46,105 bases of DNA from GH45 sp046704385 (GTDB taxonomy: Bacteria; Bacteroidota; Bacteroidia; Bacteroidales; SZUA-534), in NCBI GenBank assembly GCA_046704385.1, contig JBJKSB010000072.1, positions 1 through 46,105 of the forward strand, written 5' to 3'. The translations under genes were made by a program, and so were the position numbers. The notes under the pieces were generated by a model, which saw nothing but the letters and a program-made list of their open reading frames with translations, was not told where the DNA came from and made no database searches. Positions 31,418 through 40,586 of the stretch are shown here, one piece after another (positions within the stretch are counted from its first letter, which is position 1; the number at the start of each line of letters is the position of its first letter).

Positions 31418-32179
31418 TTGAAAGTTACATTTTTAGGCACAGGTGCCTCACACGGGATACCGGTAATCGGGTGCCATTGCCCGGTTTGCCAGTCAGATGA
31501 CATCAGGGATAACCGGTTGCGCAGCTCTGTGTTTATTGAAACGCAGCGGAATAAGTTTGTGATTGATGTTGGGCCTGATTTTCGTCAGCAGATGTTGCGC
31601 GAAAAAATTGTTCATATTGATGCGGTGTTGCTTACTCACGAACATAAGGACCATACTGCCGGGCTTGACGATCTAAGGGCATTTAATTATTTAATGCAAA
31701 GGGCTATGAGTATTTATGGCGAAAGCCGCGTGCTCGATTGCATTAAGCATGAGTACGCCTATGTTTTTAGTGATGATAAATACCCAGGATCGCCGGAACT
31801 CGACCTTCATTCGCTTAATAACGATGATTTCACAATAAACGGCGAGACCATTACACCGGTTAAAATTTTTCACAATCTGTTATCTGTTTACGGTTACCGC
31901 ATTAACAATTTTGCTTATTTAACGGATTTAAAGACGATACCTGACAGCGAAAAACAAAAGCTTAAAAATCTGGATGTTTTAGTGTTAAGTTCATTACGGG
32001 TAAAAACGCATATTGCGCATATGGGCCTTGAGGAAGTTTTGGATACCATCGAAGAATTTAAACCGCGAAAAACTTATCTGACGCATATCAGCCATATGCA
32101 TTCTAATTATAAAGATTTGGATAAAGTTTTACCTGCCAATGTTTCTCCTGCCTACGACGGGCTTTCTATTGAATTGTAA
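31418..32179 (+). CDS. MBL-fold hydrolase, PhnP-like phosphodiesterase family
   Basis: 253 residues from a TTG at 31418; the next in-frame ATG would remove the conserved first strand VTFLGTGASHGIPVIGC, so TTG is the start. CHCPVC is a Cys cluster near residue 20, FVIDVGPDFRQQML follows, and LLTHEHKDHTAGLDDLRAFNY is the H-x-H-x-D-H motif. HISHMHSNY near the end gives the last ligands. PhnP and relatives cleave cyclic phosphates or phosphodiesters; the physiological substrate is not evident. The 3' end overlaps the convergent tilS gene by 14 bases. Confidence 0.85.
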   Translation: MKVTFLGTGASHGIPVIGCHCPVCQSDDIRDNRLRSSVFIETQRNKFVIDVGPDFRQQMLREKIVHIDAVLLTHEHKDHTAGLDDLRAFNYLMQRAMSIYGESRVLDCIKHEYAYVFSDDKYPGSPELDLHSLNNDDFTINGETITPVKIFHNLLSVYGYRINNFAYLTDLKTIPDSEKQKLKNLDVLVLSSLRVKTHIAHMGLEEVLDTIEEFKPRKTYLTHISHMHSNYKDLDKVLPANVSPAYDGLSIEL

Positions 32180-33482
32180 GCTGTAATACGTTTTTAGTTC
32201 TTTCAGTTACCCTAAAACGATTGTCGATTCTTATTCCCACAATCCATACAATTTGATGATTTGATTCCAGTACACGGATTTTTTCTTTTTGTAACCGGTC
32301 AATTTTTTGATCGATAAAGAAATCACTCAGCTTTTTCTTATGATTCATGCCTAACGGAAAGAAAAAGTCTCCTTCGTTCCAGCTTCTGAATAAAATAGGA
32401 TATTTTAATTTGTCAGCGTCCAGAAAGGCATTACAGCTGTCTTTAATCAGTTTGAATTCATCAATTGTAAAGCGCTGAGTTTTAAAATTGATAGGTGCTT
32501 TTTCAAATTCATTCGGTGAATTTATTTCCAGGAATTCTGTTTCGACCAATATGTTTTCAATAATAATCGATTCACGGTCGATGAGCAACCGGTGAGTTTT
32601 GGAATATAACATTTTACCTGGTTGAGTATGCAGGCCGGCCACAATATTTTGAACCGAGTCAGTACTAAAACCCATTGGTGCCAGCATTTCAAACAGAAAG
32701 GCAGCCGGGTGTTCTGCTTTTTTAAGTTCTGTTATGGAGAGGGTAATGCGATCGTTATCGACAACCCATAGTTTATTCCGTATATTATTGATTTGCTCCT
32801 GATAAATTTCTGATACCTCACTGAATCGGGCCATATTTTGCCGCATGGTGGATTCCAACGAAGGATTAATTTCTTTTAACTCCGGTATTATTTTGTTCCG
32901 GATAATATTTCTGACATACTCATTTTCCAGGTTAGAGGAGTCGGTGTGGAATTCCAGTTTTTCGGTTTTTATGTATTGTTCAATTTGTTCGCGGGTGGCA
33001 AATAACAAGGGACGGATAATATTCCCGTTTATCGGTTTTATACCGGTTAATCCGTTAATGCCGGTACCTCGCACCATATTTATAAAAAGGGTTTCGATGG
33101 AATCGTTCAGATGATGGCCGGTTGCAATTTTGGTAAAGCCGAATTTATCACAAAGTTCGTTAAACCAGTTGTAACGCAACTCGCGGGCTGCCATTTCGAT
33201 GCTTAACTTGTTGGTTTGGGCATATTCACGTGTATTAAACGAAATATAATGACCCCTGATTCCAAATTTTTCAGCCAGATGTTTGACAAATTGCTCATCT
33301 CCATCTGATTCTTCTCCACGTAGTTTGAAATTACAATGGGCAATTTCAGTGTAGTAATTTAATTTTGAGAATAAATGTAAAAGTACAACTGAATCGGTTC
33401 CACCACTTATTGCAAGTAAAATCCTGTCATTTTCAACAATAAGATTATTCCTGGAAATATACTTTTGAAATTCAGTTAACAT
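32166..33482 (-). CDS. tilS: tRNA(Ile)-lysidine synthetase TilS
   Basis: 438 residues. ILLAISGGTDSVVLLHLF is the PP-loop ATP site near residue 24. IATGHHLNDSIETLFINMVRGTGINGLTGI is the family signature. The C-terminal third (about 365-438) is the TilS C domain, with FRSWNEGDFFFPLGMNHKKKLSDFFIDQKID. The enzyme changes cytidine 34 of the CAU-anticodon tRNA-Ile to lysidine and is essential in most bacteria. A MITE copy lies 30 bases upstream of its start, so its promoter is within or close to the repeat. Its stop overlaps the convergent MBL gene. Confidence 0.95.
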   Translation of the reverse strand: MLTEFQKYISRNNLIVENDRILLAISGGTDSVVLLHLFSKLNYYTEIAHCNFKLRGEESDGDEQFVKHLAEKFGIRGHYISFNTREYAQTNKLSIEMAARELRYNWFNELCDKFGFTKIATGHHLNDSIETLFINMVRGTGINGLTGIKPINGNIIRPLLFATREQIEQYIKTEKLEFHTDSSNLENEYVRNIIRNKIIPELKEINPSLESTMRQNMARFSEVSEIYQEQINNIRNKLWVVDNDRITLSITELKKAEHPAAFLFEMLAPMGFSTDSVQNIVAGLHTQPGKMLYSKTHRLLIDRESIIIENILVETEFLEINSPNEFEKAPINFKTQRFTIDEFKLIKDSCNAFLDADKLKYPILFRSWNEGDFFFPLGMNHKKKLSDFFIDQKIDRLQKEKIRVLESNHQIVWIVGIRIDNRFRVTERTKNVLQLTIQ

Positions 33483-33511
33483 TGCTTTGAGATAATCTGT
33501 TTATTGGATAA

Positions 33512-33614
33512 GCTAGTAGTGCGTACATAAAGTTCTGTTTAAATACTCATCGGATGACTTATTTATAAACCAGTAACTTAGTCATCCGATGAGTTTTATG
33601 TTACTTAATGAACC
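33512..33614. mobile_element. MITE-like repeat, copy 2
   Basis: Left flank CTAGTAGTGC, then GTACATAAAGTTCTG; core stem ACTCATCGGATGACT and AGTCATCCGATGAGT, a perfect 15-bp inverted repeat; right end TTACTTAATGAACC. It is nearly identical to copy 3 at 44753. Confidence 0.8.
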
Positions 33615-33962
33615 ATATACCAGACGGTTTTCATTTTATTAAATTATTATTCCTTCGGTTCTGATATTCATAAAATGGGGTGAAATAGCCTGTTTAAAAA
33701 TCATTTTTGTTCATTTATCAAACTTACTCGTTTTTTTAGACACCCACAATAATAATATTCGCTTTACGAAACGGGTTAAATATTATTTTGAGGCAATGTA
33801 AATATCAATATAAATAGGACATGGAAATATTTTAACCACGAATTCACAAATAAATAATGTTTGCTTAGCAAACAATTTGTGTTTATTTTGTGTTGACCAA
33901 TCGTCCCGTGAATTTCTTTTATTAAAGAATTGAGAATATGGTATCTATTATAATACTGAGAG
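33615..33962. other. Non-coding gap between MITE copy 2 and the GxxExxY remnant
   Basis: No convincing gene. It contains only a short hairpin GTTTGCTTAGCAAAC near 33859-33873 and AT-rich DNA. The minus-strand frame at 33776-34000 has no coding features. Confidence 0.5.
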
Positions 33963-34158
33963 CTAAAGATTATTGGTGCTTGTATGGAATACATAATCAA
34001 TTAGGACCAGGTTTTTTATAAATCGTTTATAAGGATGCTTTGGAGGTTGAGTTTACAAATTTAGGAATATCCTATGTTCGGGAAAAAGAATATGTAGTAC
34101 AATATAAAGATACCATTTTACCTCATATGTTTTATGCAGATTTTGTTGTATATGGTTA
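33963..34158 (+). pseudogene. GxxExxY family pseudogene (frameshift and nonsense)
   Basis: Reading from AAG at 33966 gives KIIGACME, then a one-base deletion between 33987 and 33991 shifts into IHNQLGPGFL. A TAA stop (34019-34021) replaces the Glu codon of the G-x-x-E-x-x-Y signature; the frame then continues IVYKDALEVEFTNLGISYVRE and KEYVVQYKDTILPHMFYADFVVYG. The order LGPGFLE-xVY, then EKEY, then the RADFVV-like strand matches GxxExxY proteins (restriction-fold, unknown role, common near mobile elements). The 5' and 3' ends are lost. Two lesions make it clearly dead. Confidence 0.8.
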
Positions 34159-34162
34159 TATT

Positions 34163-34190
34163 AAAAAACCCCGGTTGAACCGGGGTTTTT
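34163..34190 (-). terminator. Bidirectional-looking terminator at the FG-GAP gene's 3' end
   Basis: AACCCCGG (34167-34174) pairs with CCGGGGTT (34180-34187) around a five-base loop, flanked by A6 on the left and T5 on the right. For the minus-strand gene the stem comes 18 bases after its stop at 34208 and is followed by six T. Confidence 0.9.
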
Positions 34191-34207
34191 ATTGAAAAGT
34201 ATACAGT

Positions 34208-35608
34208 TTATTGTACAATAAACTTTTTGTTGAGTGTGAAGTTTGAACCTGTAATTTGCACGGTATAGTTGCCCGGTTTTAATCCGGTTAAATTAACCGG
34301 GGCTGAAATACCACTGTTGGTATTAAATGAATAAACCTTGTTTCCTAAAACATTAAAAATGCTTGCTTCAACCTGACCGTCATTAGTAACAGGAATGTCG
34401 ATAGTAAATTGTCCATGGTTTGGGTTAGGATATAATTTAAACGATTCGGCCAATGCCTTGGATAAGCAGCCGCCTTTTTGTCCGCTATTATCAATACCTG
34501 TTACGGTACCCTGCCAACTGCTTTCAGGAAGCGAAAATTTGTGATTGTATGCAGTCCATGTAGTCAGCGTTGCTTCATTATTATTAATAAGTAATCCGGT
34601 TATTTGATCAGATTTTGTGTTGTTGTTCATATCTACTGAAACTAAACGCATTTTGCTTTGGGAGGCTTCCTGGTTTCCGTACCACCAAACTTGCGGATTG
34701 GCAAATGCTTTGCTGTTTCTTTCAAAAACGAGGATTTTTGATGTTTCTTCGTCACAAGTATATAATGCGGCAATATTATCAATATATCCATTGTTATTAA
34801 AATCGCCTGCAATTACATTGTTTTTGGCATTTCCGGCAGCAAAGTTTTCTTTTGCAAACCAGGTGTAGGGCCAATTAAATTTATTTCCGTTGGTTGTCCA
34901 GACAAAAATTTTGCAGTAGTCGTCATCATAGTTGTACAAGGCTGCAATATCATCCTGGAAACCATTGTGATCAAAATCGCCGGTAATCATTGTTCCCTGT
35001 ATGCGGGTTGAGTTAAAATCGGAGCCAACCCACCAGGTTCCAGGCCATGAAAATTCTTTTCGATTACCATTCCAAACAAAAACTTTGGTTTGTGCCTGGC
35101 TGTAATCGTAAAAAGCTGCAATATCGTCAACAAAACCGTCATGATCGAAATCGCCCGCCACAATAGTCTGAGCTACCTGGTTTGCATCAAAATCTCCACT
35201 GTACCACCATCGGCTTGGCAGGAATTTTCCATTCTGGTTCAACCAAACAGTAATTGCGGTTCTATTGGTGTCAATTTCATAAATTGAGGCCAGGTCATCC
35301 AAATAACCGTCATTATCGAAATCGCCTGCTACAATTTTTGAATTAAGCGCTTTGGGCCCGATAAAATCAAACGGCAACCTACACGAAGCTTCTTTTTCGT
35401 CAACCCAGCCATTATCTGCTGTCCAAAGCATCAGAACGGGTAATTCGCCCGATGTATTAAAGGCAGCAATATCGTCAATCAAACCATCGTTATCAAAATC
35501 ACCTGCTACCATGTTTCCCGAAACCCCGTAATAGTTGGATTGTGCAAATACCATTGTCCCGGAGGAAATTGTTGTAGCTAAAACCAGATAAAATAGTGCC
35601 TTTTTCAT
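34208..35608 (-). CDS. Secreted FG-GAP/VCBS-repeat protein with type IX sorting domain
   Basis: 466 residues. The signal peptide (1-22) ends GTMVFAQ. Six FG-GAP-like units, each with the calcium loop pattern AGDFDNDGxxDDIAA, occur roughly every 55-60 residues (for example VAGDFDNDGYLDDLASIY, VAGDFDHDGFVDDIAAFY, ITGDFDHNGFQDDIAALY), suggesting a beta-propeller. The last 75 residues are a type A T9SS C-terminal domain: FKLYPNPNHGQFTI, VEASIFNVLGNKVY, LKPGNYTVQITGSNFTLNKKFIVQ. The protein is exported by the type IX system to the cell surface. A terminator lies at its 3' end. The substrate or partner of the propeller is unknown. Confidence 0.92.
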   Translation of the reverse strand: MKKALFYLVLATTISSGTMVFAQSNYYGVSGNMVAGDFDNDGLIDDIAAFNTSGELPVLMLWTADNGWVDEKEASCRLPFDFIGPKALNSKIVAGDFDNDGYLDDLASIYEIDTNRTAITVWLNQNGKFLPSRWWYSGDFDANQVAQTIVAGDFDHDGFVDDIAAFYDYSQAQTKVFVWNGNRKEFSWPGTWWVGSDFNSTRIQGTMITGDFDHNGFQDDIAALYNYDDDYCKIFVWTTNGNKFNWPYTWFAKENFAAGNAKNNVIAGDFNNNGYIDNIAALYTCDEETSKILVFERNSKAFANPQVWWYGNQEASQSKMRLVSVDMNNNTKSDQITGLLINNNEATLTTWTAYNHKFSLPESSWQGTVTGIDNSGQKGGCLSKALAESFKLYPNPNHGQFTIDIPVTNDGQVEASIFNVLGNKVYSFNTNSGISAPVNLTGLKPGNYTVQITGSNFTLNKKFIVQ

Positions 35609-35756
35609 GTGCGTATTTTTTTGTTTATAGTTAATCTGAAAACGTCTCGCAGTATCGTTAAAATACTTAATCAGATCAGGAATTTAAGCTTCTTAAGCTG
35701 TAATGTAAAGTTGCAAAAACTTATCTAAAAAGTAAACCTGCCGGGCTAAAAAATGT

Positions 35757-36638
35757 TTATTGGGTTGAATTTTTCAGAAATTCAATGGCTTTTGAGGCAA
35801 TTTCCGATTCCTGATTTTTTGGCGTTGCCAGCAATACCTCGGTAAACAGGTTGGTGCGCTTTAGTTTTAAAAATTTAAGTTCGCTATAGGTGTGATCTCT
35901 TGCCAGACTGGCAGGAACTATTGAAATACCCAAACCATTTCGTACCAGTTGGATGATAGAGTTTATATTATTTGATTCGTGGACTACATTAGGTGAAAAT
36001 CCATAAAGTGCACAAATCTGGATTAGCGAATTGTGATAATGAGGGGCAAAGTCGCGGTTAAAAAAAACAAAAGTTGCATCATTTAATGATTCAATGTCAT
36101 GATCGGTTTTAATAGAGTAAAGATTTTTATTAAATACCAGGGAGTAGCCATCGTTGAACCAGTGGTGTGTGGTTATTTTAGTCGATTGCAGTGGTGCCCG
36201 CAGTATGGATAAATCGAGTTTTCCCTGTTCCAGTTCCTGTATTTGACGGGCTGTACCTATCTCGAATAATTTAAAATTAGCATAAGGGTAAAAGTTCGAT
36301 AAGTATTTTACAAGTTCGGAGATAACTCCTGTAAAGGTCGAACTGATATAAGCAATACGAAATTCCCCGCTTATATTTTCTGCAATTTTGCGCGTTTTAA
36401 GTTTAGCCCGATCAAGAGATTGCAATATTTCGGTAATTTCTTTTTCGAAATATTTGCCGGCTTCGGTGAGTTCCACTTTTTTGTTATTTCGATTAAATAA
36501 CCGGGCACCAATTTCAGTTTCAAGTTCAATGATCTGCCTGCTAAGCGGGGGTTGTGATATGAAAAGTTTTTCAGCGGCCCGACTAAAATTTTTTTCTTCA
36601 GCCACCTTTAAAAAATATCTCAAATGTCTTAATTCCAT
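35757..36638 (-). CDS. LysR family transcriptional regulator
   Basis: 293 residues. The N-terminal winged helix has the hallmark MELRHLRYFLKVAEEKNFSRAAEKLFISQPPLSRQIIELE. The effector domain spans about 92-293 (GEFRIAYISSTFTGVISELV, then LDLSILRAP, then VRNGLGISIVPASLA). This layout resembles the BenM/CatM-type subgroup that starts MELRHL. It is divergent from the tam-like methyltransferase across 164 AT-rich bases, so that gene and the one after it are its likely targets. Confidence 0.92.
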   Translation of the reverse strand: MELRHLRYFLKVAEEKNFSRAAEKLFISQPPLSRQIIELETEIGARLFNRNNKKVELTEAGKYFEKEITEILQSLDRAKLKTRKIAENISGEFRIAYISSTFTGVISELVKYLSNFYPYANFKLFEIGTARQIQELEQGKLDLSILRAPLQSTKITTHHWFNDGYSLVFNKNLYSIKTDHDIESLNDATFVFFNRDFAPHYHNSLIQICALYGFSPNVVHESNNINSIIQLVRNGLGISIVPASLARDHTYSELKFLKLKRTNLFTEVLLATPKNQESEIASKAIEFLKNSTQ

Positions 36639-36802
36639 TTTAATTATACCTGATAAGTATTAATAAATGATAAAATAAGTCTTTTTATATCATAAATACA
36701 AGTTTTATTTTTGATTGGTGATTATGAATGAACTATTTGCGCAAAGACTCAGAGGAATCGCATGTTATTAATCAATATGTTAAACCTTAAAGCTTATACA
36801 CT

Positions 36803-37579
36803 ATGAATAATAAAGACTGGAACCCAAATGCCTATTTGCAATTTCACAATGAAAGGCTGTTGCCTTCCGTTGATTTGGTTGCGCGCATTGATTCTGAAAA
36901 TCCACAAAAGATTATTGATGTGGGCTGTGGCCCTGGCAATAGTACACAGGTTTTATATAATCGATGGCCAAAAGCTCAGATACTTGGAATTGACAATTCT
37001 TCTTCCATGATCGAAAAAGCCAGGCTGGACTATCCCGATCAAAAGTGGGAAATAATGGATGCTGAAAAGGATGTAATGCCAAAAGGCTTCGATATCGTTT
37101 TTTCAAATGCCACTATTCAATGGATACCCGATCATGCCGGTTTGATCAGAAAATTTAAACTGATGCTGAATACTGGCGGCACAATGGCCATTCAGTTACC
37201 CTTGTTTTTTGATATGCCTTTGGGGCAATCGATTCAAAAGATTGCATTGGAAAACAACTGGTCGGCCGATTTGAGCAAGGTCTCAGATTTATTTACCATT
37301 CATCCGGCTGGTTCTTATTATAATATGATGGCGGGATTATTTAGTAAAATCCAATTGTGGGAAACCAGTTACATACATGTATTCAATTCGCATCAATTAG
37401 TGCTCGAAATGATACATAGCACGGGCTTACGGCCTTATCTTCAGTTGTTTGATAATGAAACGGAGAAGAAGAGATTTGAAGATCTTGTATTTGATAGTAT
37501 CCGTCGTGATTATCCGGATCAGGAAGACGGAAAGGTTTTATTTCCTTTTAAACGATTGTTTTTAGTTGCAAAAAATTAG
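36803..37579 (+). CDS. tam: Trans-aconitate 2-methyltransferase
   Basis: 258 residues, matching E. coli Tam in length and in motifs from end to end. DWNPNAYLQFHNERLLPSVDL at the start, IIDVGCGPGNSTQVLYNRWP (SAM motif I), ILGIDNSSSMIEKAR, FSNATIQWIPDH, and STGLRPYLQ, the substrate-loop motif of Tam. It methylates trans-aconitate, a by-product of the aconitase reaction that inhibits the citric acid cycle. The neighbouring leuCD genes encode an aconitase-family enzyme, so a repair role for similar by-products can be imagined but is speculative. LysR lies divergent; the next methyltransferase starts four bases after this stop. Confidence 0.88.
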   Translation: MNNKDWNPNAYLQFHNERLLPSVDLVARIDSENPQKIIDVGCGPGNSTQVLYNRWPKAQILGIDNSSSMIEKARLDYPDQKWEIMDAEKDVMPKGFDIVFSNATIQWIPDHAGLIRKFKLMLNTGGTMAIQLPLFFDMPLGQSIQKIALENNWSADLSKVSDLFTIHPAGSYYNMMAGLFSKIQLWETSYIHVFNSHQLVLEMIHSTGLRPYLQLFDNETEKKRFEDLVFDSIRRDYPDQEDGKVLFPFKRLFLVAKN

Positions 37580-37583
37580 GGTC

Positions 37584-38270
37584 ATGCAAAGTTTTCAAAA
37601 ATTTGAGGATATCGATTATGCCAACTCTTTTGTTAAAAGAATAAACTCTGTTCATCAGTTGGTATTAAAGCATTTAAAAGAGTTGGTTTTCGAAAATATG
37701 AGCATTATTGATTTAGGTGGTGGCCCCGGAGTTGGCGCAAAATTAGTGGATGCCTTCGGTAAAAAACTACGAATCGTAAATGTGGAGCCCTCAGAAAATG
37801 CCAAAGAAGTTCCCGATCTTAATAACATTGATTATCAGGTTATTCAATTAACTTTTAATGAGGTGTTGAAATATAATTTTCCATGGAAGGCTGATATGAT
37901 ATTAATGGTAAGTGCTGCCCATGAAATAGCGCTTTCGTATGGTAATATGGCGTTGAAAAATAAAGAACAATTTATTGGCGATCTAAAGGATTTTTTGAAT
38001 AAAAATTTAAAACGCGGAGGAATGTTATGTATTGGTTTCCCAAATTATAAATCAGTAGCAACTGACGAGGAAGTTAGTGCACAACGGAATTATACCGATA
38101 GGTTGTTAGGACATTCTCATCCTCCTGCTGAGTTTTTTAGTCCAAGCGAGTTTTTAGACGGACTGAAACTTGATTTGTTTCTATCGGAGGAAAAACCTAT
38201 GATTTTAGGTAATGAAACCCCTGAGGAAACTATGTTGATGGCAAATTTTGTGACGTTTAAATTTGAGTAA
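37584..38270 (+). CDS. Class I SAM-dependent methyltransferase-like protein
   Basis: 228 residues from the ATG at 37584; the longer TTG frame from 37566 overlaps tam. SIIDLGGGPGVGAKLVDAFG is the SAM-binding motif I, RIVNVEPSENAKEV carries the acidic motif II residue, and ADMILMVSAAHEI with KRGGMLCIGFPN the later strands. The substrate is unknown. It is coupled to tam by a four-base gap and so is likely part of the LysR-controlled unit. Confidence 0.78.
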   Translation: MQSFQKFEDIDYANSFVKRINSVHQLVLKHLKELVFENMSIIDLGGGPGVGAKLVDAFGKKLRIVNVEPSENAKEVPDLNNIDYQVIQLTFNEVLKYNFPWKADMILMVSAAHEIALSYGNMALKNKEQFIGDLKDFLNKNLKRGGMLCIGFPNYKSVATDEEVSAQRNYTDRLLGHSHPPAEFFSPSEFLDGLKLDLFLSEEKPMILGNETPEETMLMANFVTFKFE

Positions 38271-38433
38271 TTTTAGTTGACATAGATGTTCTTTTCGAAA
38301 ATAAATCTTTCTCATGCGTTTATTTTTAGGTTTGGATCACTAAATCGGGTAACAAAAATGCTTATTAAGTTGGATTTTGAATCGAAGTTCTTATTTTTGT
38401 ATGTTTTTTAGCATAAAATTGTAAAACAGTAAT

Positions 38434-38458
38434 TCTGAATTGATTATAAAAATTCAGA
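38434..38458 (+). promoter_or_regulatory. 8-bp perfect hairpin in the leuC leader
   Basis: TCTGAATT (38434-38441) pairs with AATTCAGA (38451-38458) 30 bases before the TTG of leuC. It has no T tract; it may act on RNA stability or as an operator. Confidence 0.35.
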
Positions 38459-38488
38459 TGATTTATAACATTTTAAAACCTAAGTAAA

Positions 38489-39865
38489 TTGGGAAAGACA
38501 TTATTTGATAAAGTATGGGATGCCCACATTGTGGAAAGTATTGATGGTGGGCCAAATGTGTTGTATATCGACAGACATTTAATACATGAAGTAACCAGTC
38601 CGGTAGCATTTTTAGGTCTTGATAACCGTGGGATAAAAGTATTTCGCCCCGAAAAAACGGTTGCTACACCTGACCATAATGTGCCTACAATAAATCAGAA
38701 TCTGCCGATTAAAGATCAGCTATCGAAAATGCAGGTGGATAAACTGACTGAAAATACCACAAAACATGGAATTGCATTATATGGTTTAAATCATCCATAT
38801 CAGGGAGTGGTTCATGTTATTGGACCCGAATTGGGTATTACCCAACCTGGAATGACCATAGTATGTGGCGACAGTCACACGGCTACACATGGAGCATTTG
38901 GAAGTGTTGCCTTTGGTGTGGGTACCAGTGAAGTTGAAATGGTATTTGCCAGCCAGTGCATTATGCAGCCTAAGCCTAAAAAAATGAAAATAACCGTTAA
39001 CGGTAAGTTGGGTAAAGGAGTAACAGCTAAAGATTTGATTCTGTATATTATTTCACAAATTTCAGCCAGTGGTGGTACCGGTTATTTTATTGAGTATGCT
39101 GGTGAAGCCTTTACCAGCCTGAGCATGGAAGGCCGGATGACGGTTTGTAATATGAGTATTGAGTGTGGTGCCCGTGGTGGTTTAATAGCACCTGACGAAA
39201 CTACATTTAACTACCTGAAAGGTAGTGAATTTGCTCCCAAGGGTGAAGAGTGGGACAAAAAACTGGCTTATTGGCGTACATTATATTCTGATAAAGATGC
39301 AGTTTTTGATAAAGAGTTGGAATTCAATGCTGCTGACATTGAGCCGCAAATTACTTACGGTACGAATCCCGGAATGGGAATGGGAATTACGCAAACTGTT
39401 CCCGTACAGAATGATGTGACATATAAAAAGGCTCTTGATTATATGAAAGTGGAAGCCGGTAAACCGATTTTAGGTACAAAGGTAGACTATGTTTTTGTAG
39501 GAAGTTGTACCAATGGCCGTATTGAAGACCTTCGTGCGTTTGCACAAGCGGTTGAAGGAAAAACCAAAGCAGATGATGTAACTGTATGGATTGTTCCTGG
39601 AAGTAAACAGGTTGAAAAACAGGCTATTGAAGAGGGATTGGACAAAATTATGGCCGCTGCAGGTATAGAACTGCGTCAGCCCGGATGTTCAGCCTGTCTG
39701 GCTATGAATGATGATAAAGTTCCTGAAGGGAAACTGGCTGTTGCAACTTCGAACCGTAATTTCGAAGGACGTCAGGGACCGGGTTCAAGAACCATGCTTG
39801 CAAGTCCGTTAACCGCAGCAGCTGCAGCTATTACGGGTAAAATTACCGACCCCAGGACAATTTAG
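38489..39865 (+). CDS. leuC: 3-isopropylmalate dehydratase large subunit
   Basis: 458 residues from a TTG at 38489; an in-frame stop lies six codons further upstream and no ATG precedes the conserved KTLFDKVWDAH start, so TTG is the only option. VIGPELGITQPGMTIVCGDSHTATHGAFG is the aconitase-family core. The 4Fe-4S ligands are in VGSCTNGRIEDL and QPGCSACLAMN. With LeuD it isomerises 2-isopropylmalate to 3-isopropylmalate in leucine synthesis; closely related LeuC forms also isomerise citramalate for isoleucine. First gene of the leuC-leuD-synthase run, with a leader of about 215 bases that contains a small hairpin. Confidence 0.95.
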   Translation: MGKTLFDKVWDAHIVESIDGGPNVLYIDRHLIHEVTSPVAFLGLDNRGIKVFRPEKTVATPDHNVPTINQNLPIKDQLSKMQVDKLTENTTKHGIALYGLNHPYQGVVHVIGPELGITQPGMTIVCGDSHTATHGAFGSVAFGVGTSEVEMVFASQCIMQPKPKKMKITVNGKLGKGVTAKDLILYIISQISASGGTGYFIEYAGEAFTSLSMEGRMTVCNMSIECGARGGLIAPDETTFNYLKGSEFAPKGEEWDKKLAYWRTLYSDKDAVFDKELEFNAADIEPQITYGTNPGMGMGITQTVPVQNDVTYKKALDYMKVEAGKPILGTKVDYVFVGSCTNGRIEDLRAFAQAVEGKTKADDVTVWIVPGSKQVEKQAIEEGLDKIMAAAGIELRQPGCSACLAMNDDKVPEGKLAVATSNRNFEGRQGPGSRTMLASPLTAAAAAITGKITDPRTI

Positions 39866-39914
39866 CCGGGCGGTTTAGCTAAAAATTTATGTTTTAATAT
39901 TAAAATGATTTAAA

Positions 39915-40502
39915 ATGCCGATAGATAAATTTGTAACCATAAAAACTCCATGTGTACCGGTAGCCATTGAAAACGTTGATACGGATCAGATAATTCCTGC
40001 CCGGTTTTTAAAAGCAACCGAGCGTAAAGGATTTGGCGACAACCTTTTCAGGGATTGGAGATACGATAAAAACAATAACCCTATTCCATCATTTCCGTTA
40101 AATAACCCAAAATATTCAGGAAAGATATTGGTCGGAGGCAAAAACTTTGGAAGCGGTTCGAGCCGTGAACATGCTGCCTGGGCCATCTATGATCATGGAT
40201 TCCGAGTAGTTGTTTCAAGCTTTTTTGCTGATATTTTTAAAAACAATGCACTCAACAACGGGCTGCTTCCTGTTCAGGTTTCGCCTGAGTTCCTTAGCGA
40301 AATATTTGATGAAATCGAGAAAGACTCAAGTTCTGAAGTAGAAGTGAATCTTGAAAATCAAACGATTACCATAGTTAATTCAGGGAAACAGGAATCATTC
40401 GAAATCAACAGTTACAAAAAAGAATGCCTGCTTAAGGGATACGATGATATTGATTACCTGTTAAGTATAAAGGATAAAATTGAAGCATTCGAAAATAAAT
40501 AA
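39915..40502 (+). CDS. leuD: 3-isopropylmalate dehydratase small subunit
   Basis: 195 residues, the usual size. VAIENVDTDQIIPARFL is the N-terminal substrate motif, GKNFGSGSSREHAAWAIYDHGFRVVVSSFFADIF the signature of the swivelling domain. It partners LeuC, whose stop lies 49 bases upstream. A long hairpin separates it from the next gene. Confidence 0.95.
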   Translation: MPIDKFVTIKTPCVPVAIENVDTDQIIPARFLKATERKGFGDNLFRDWRYDKNNNPIPSFPLNNPKYSGKILVGGKNFGSGSSREHAAWAIYDHGFRVVVSSFFADIFKNNALNNGLLPVQVSPEFLSEIFDEIEKDSSSEVEVNLENQTITIVNSGKQESFEINSYKKECLLKGYDDIDYLLSIKDKIEAFENK

Positions 40503-40511
40503 AACAATAAG

Positions 40512-40540
40512 GTTCTGACAGGGTTATACCTTGTCAGGAC
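40512..40540 (+). repeat. Hairpin between leuD and the synthase gene
   Basis: GTTCTGACAGGG (40512-40523) pairs with CCTTGTCAGGAC (40529-40540) around TTATA, about 12 pairs with two G-T. No T tract follows, so it is more likely an RNA processing or stability element or an interspersed palindrome than a terminator. Confidence 0.6.
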
Positions 40541-40586
40541 TTAATAGAATACCTGCAAAATATAAATTGCATACAAAAACACAATT

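Noticed and set aside
32166..32179. Overlap of the MBL and tilS genes as an antisense regulatory site
   Set aside because: A 14-base convergent overlap of two well-supported genes is ordinary in compact genomes.
33776..34000. 74-codon minus-strand ORF
   Set aside because: It is antisense to the GxxExxY remnant and has no coding features.
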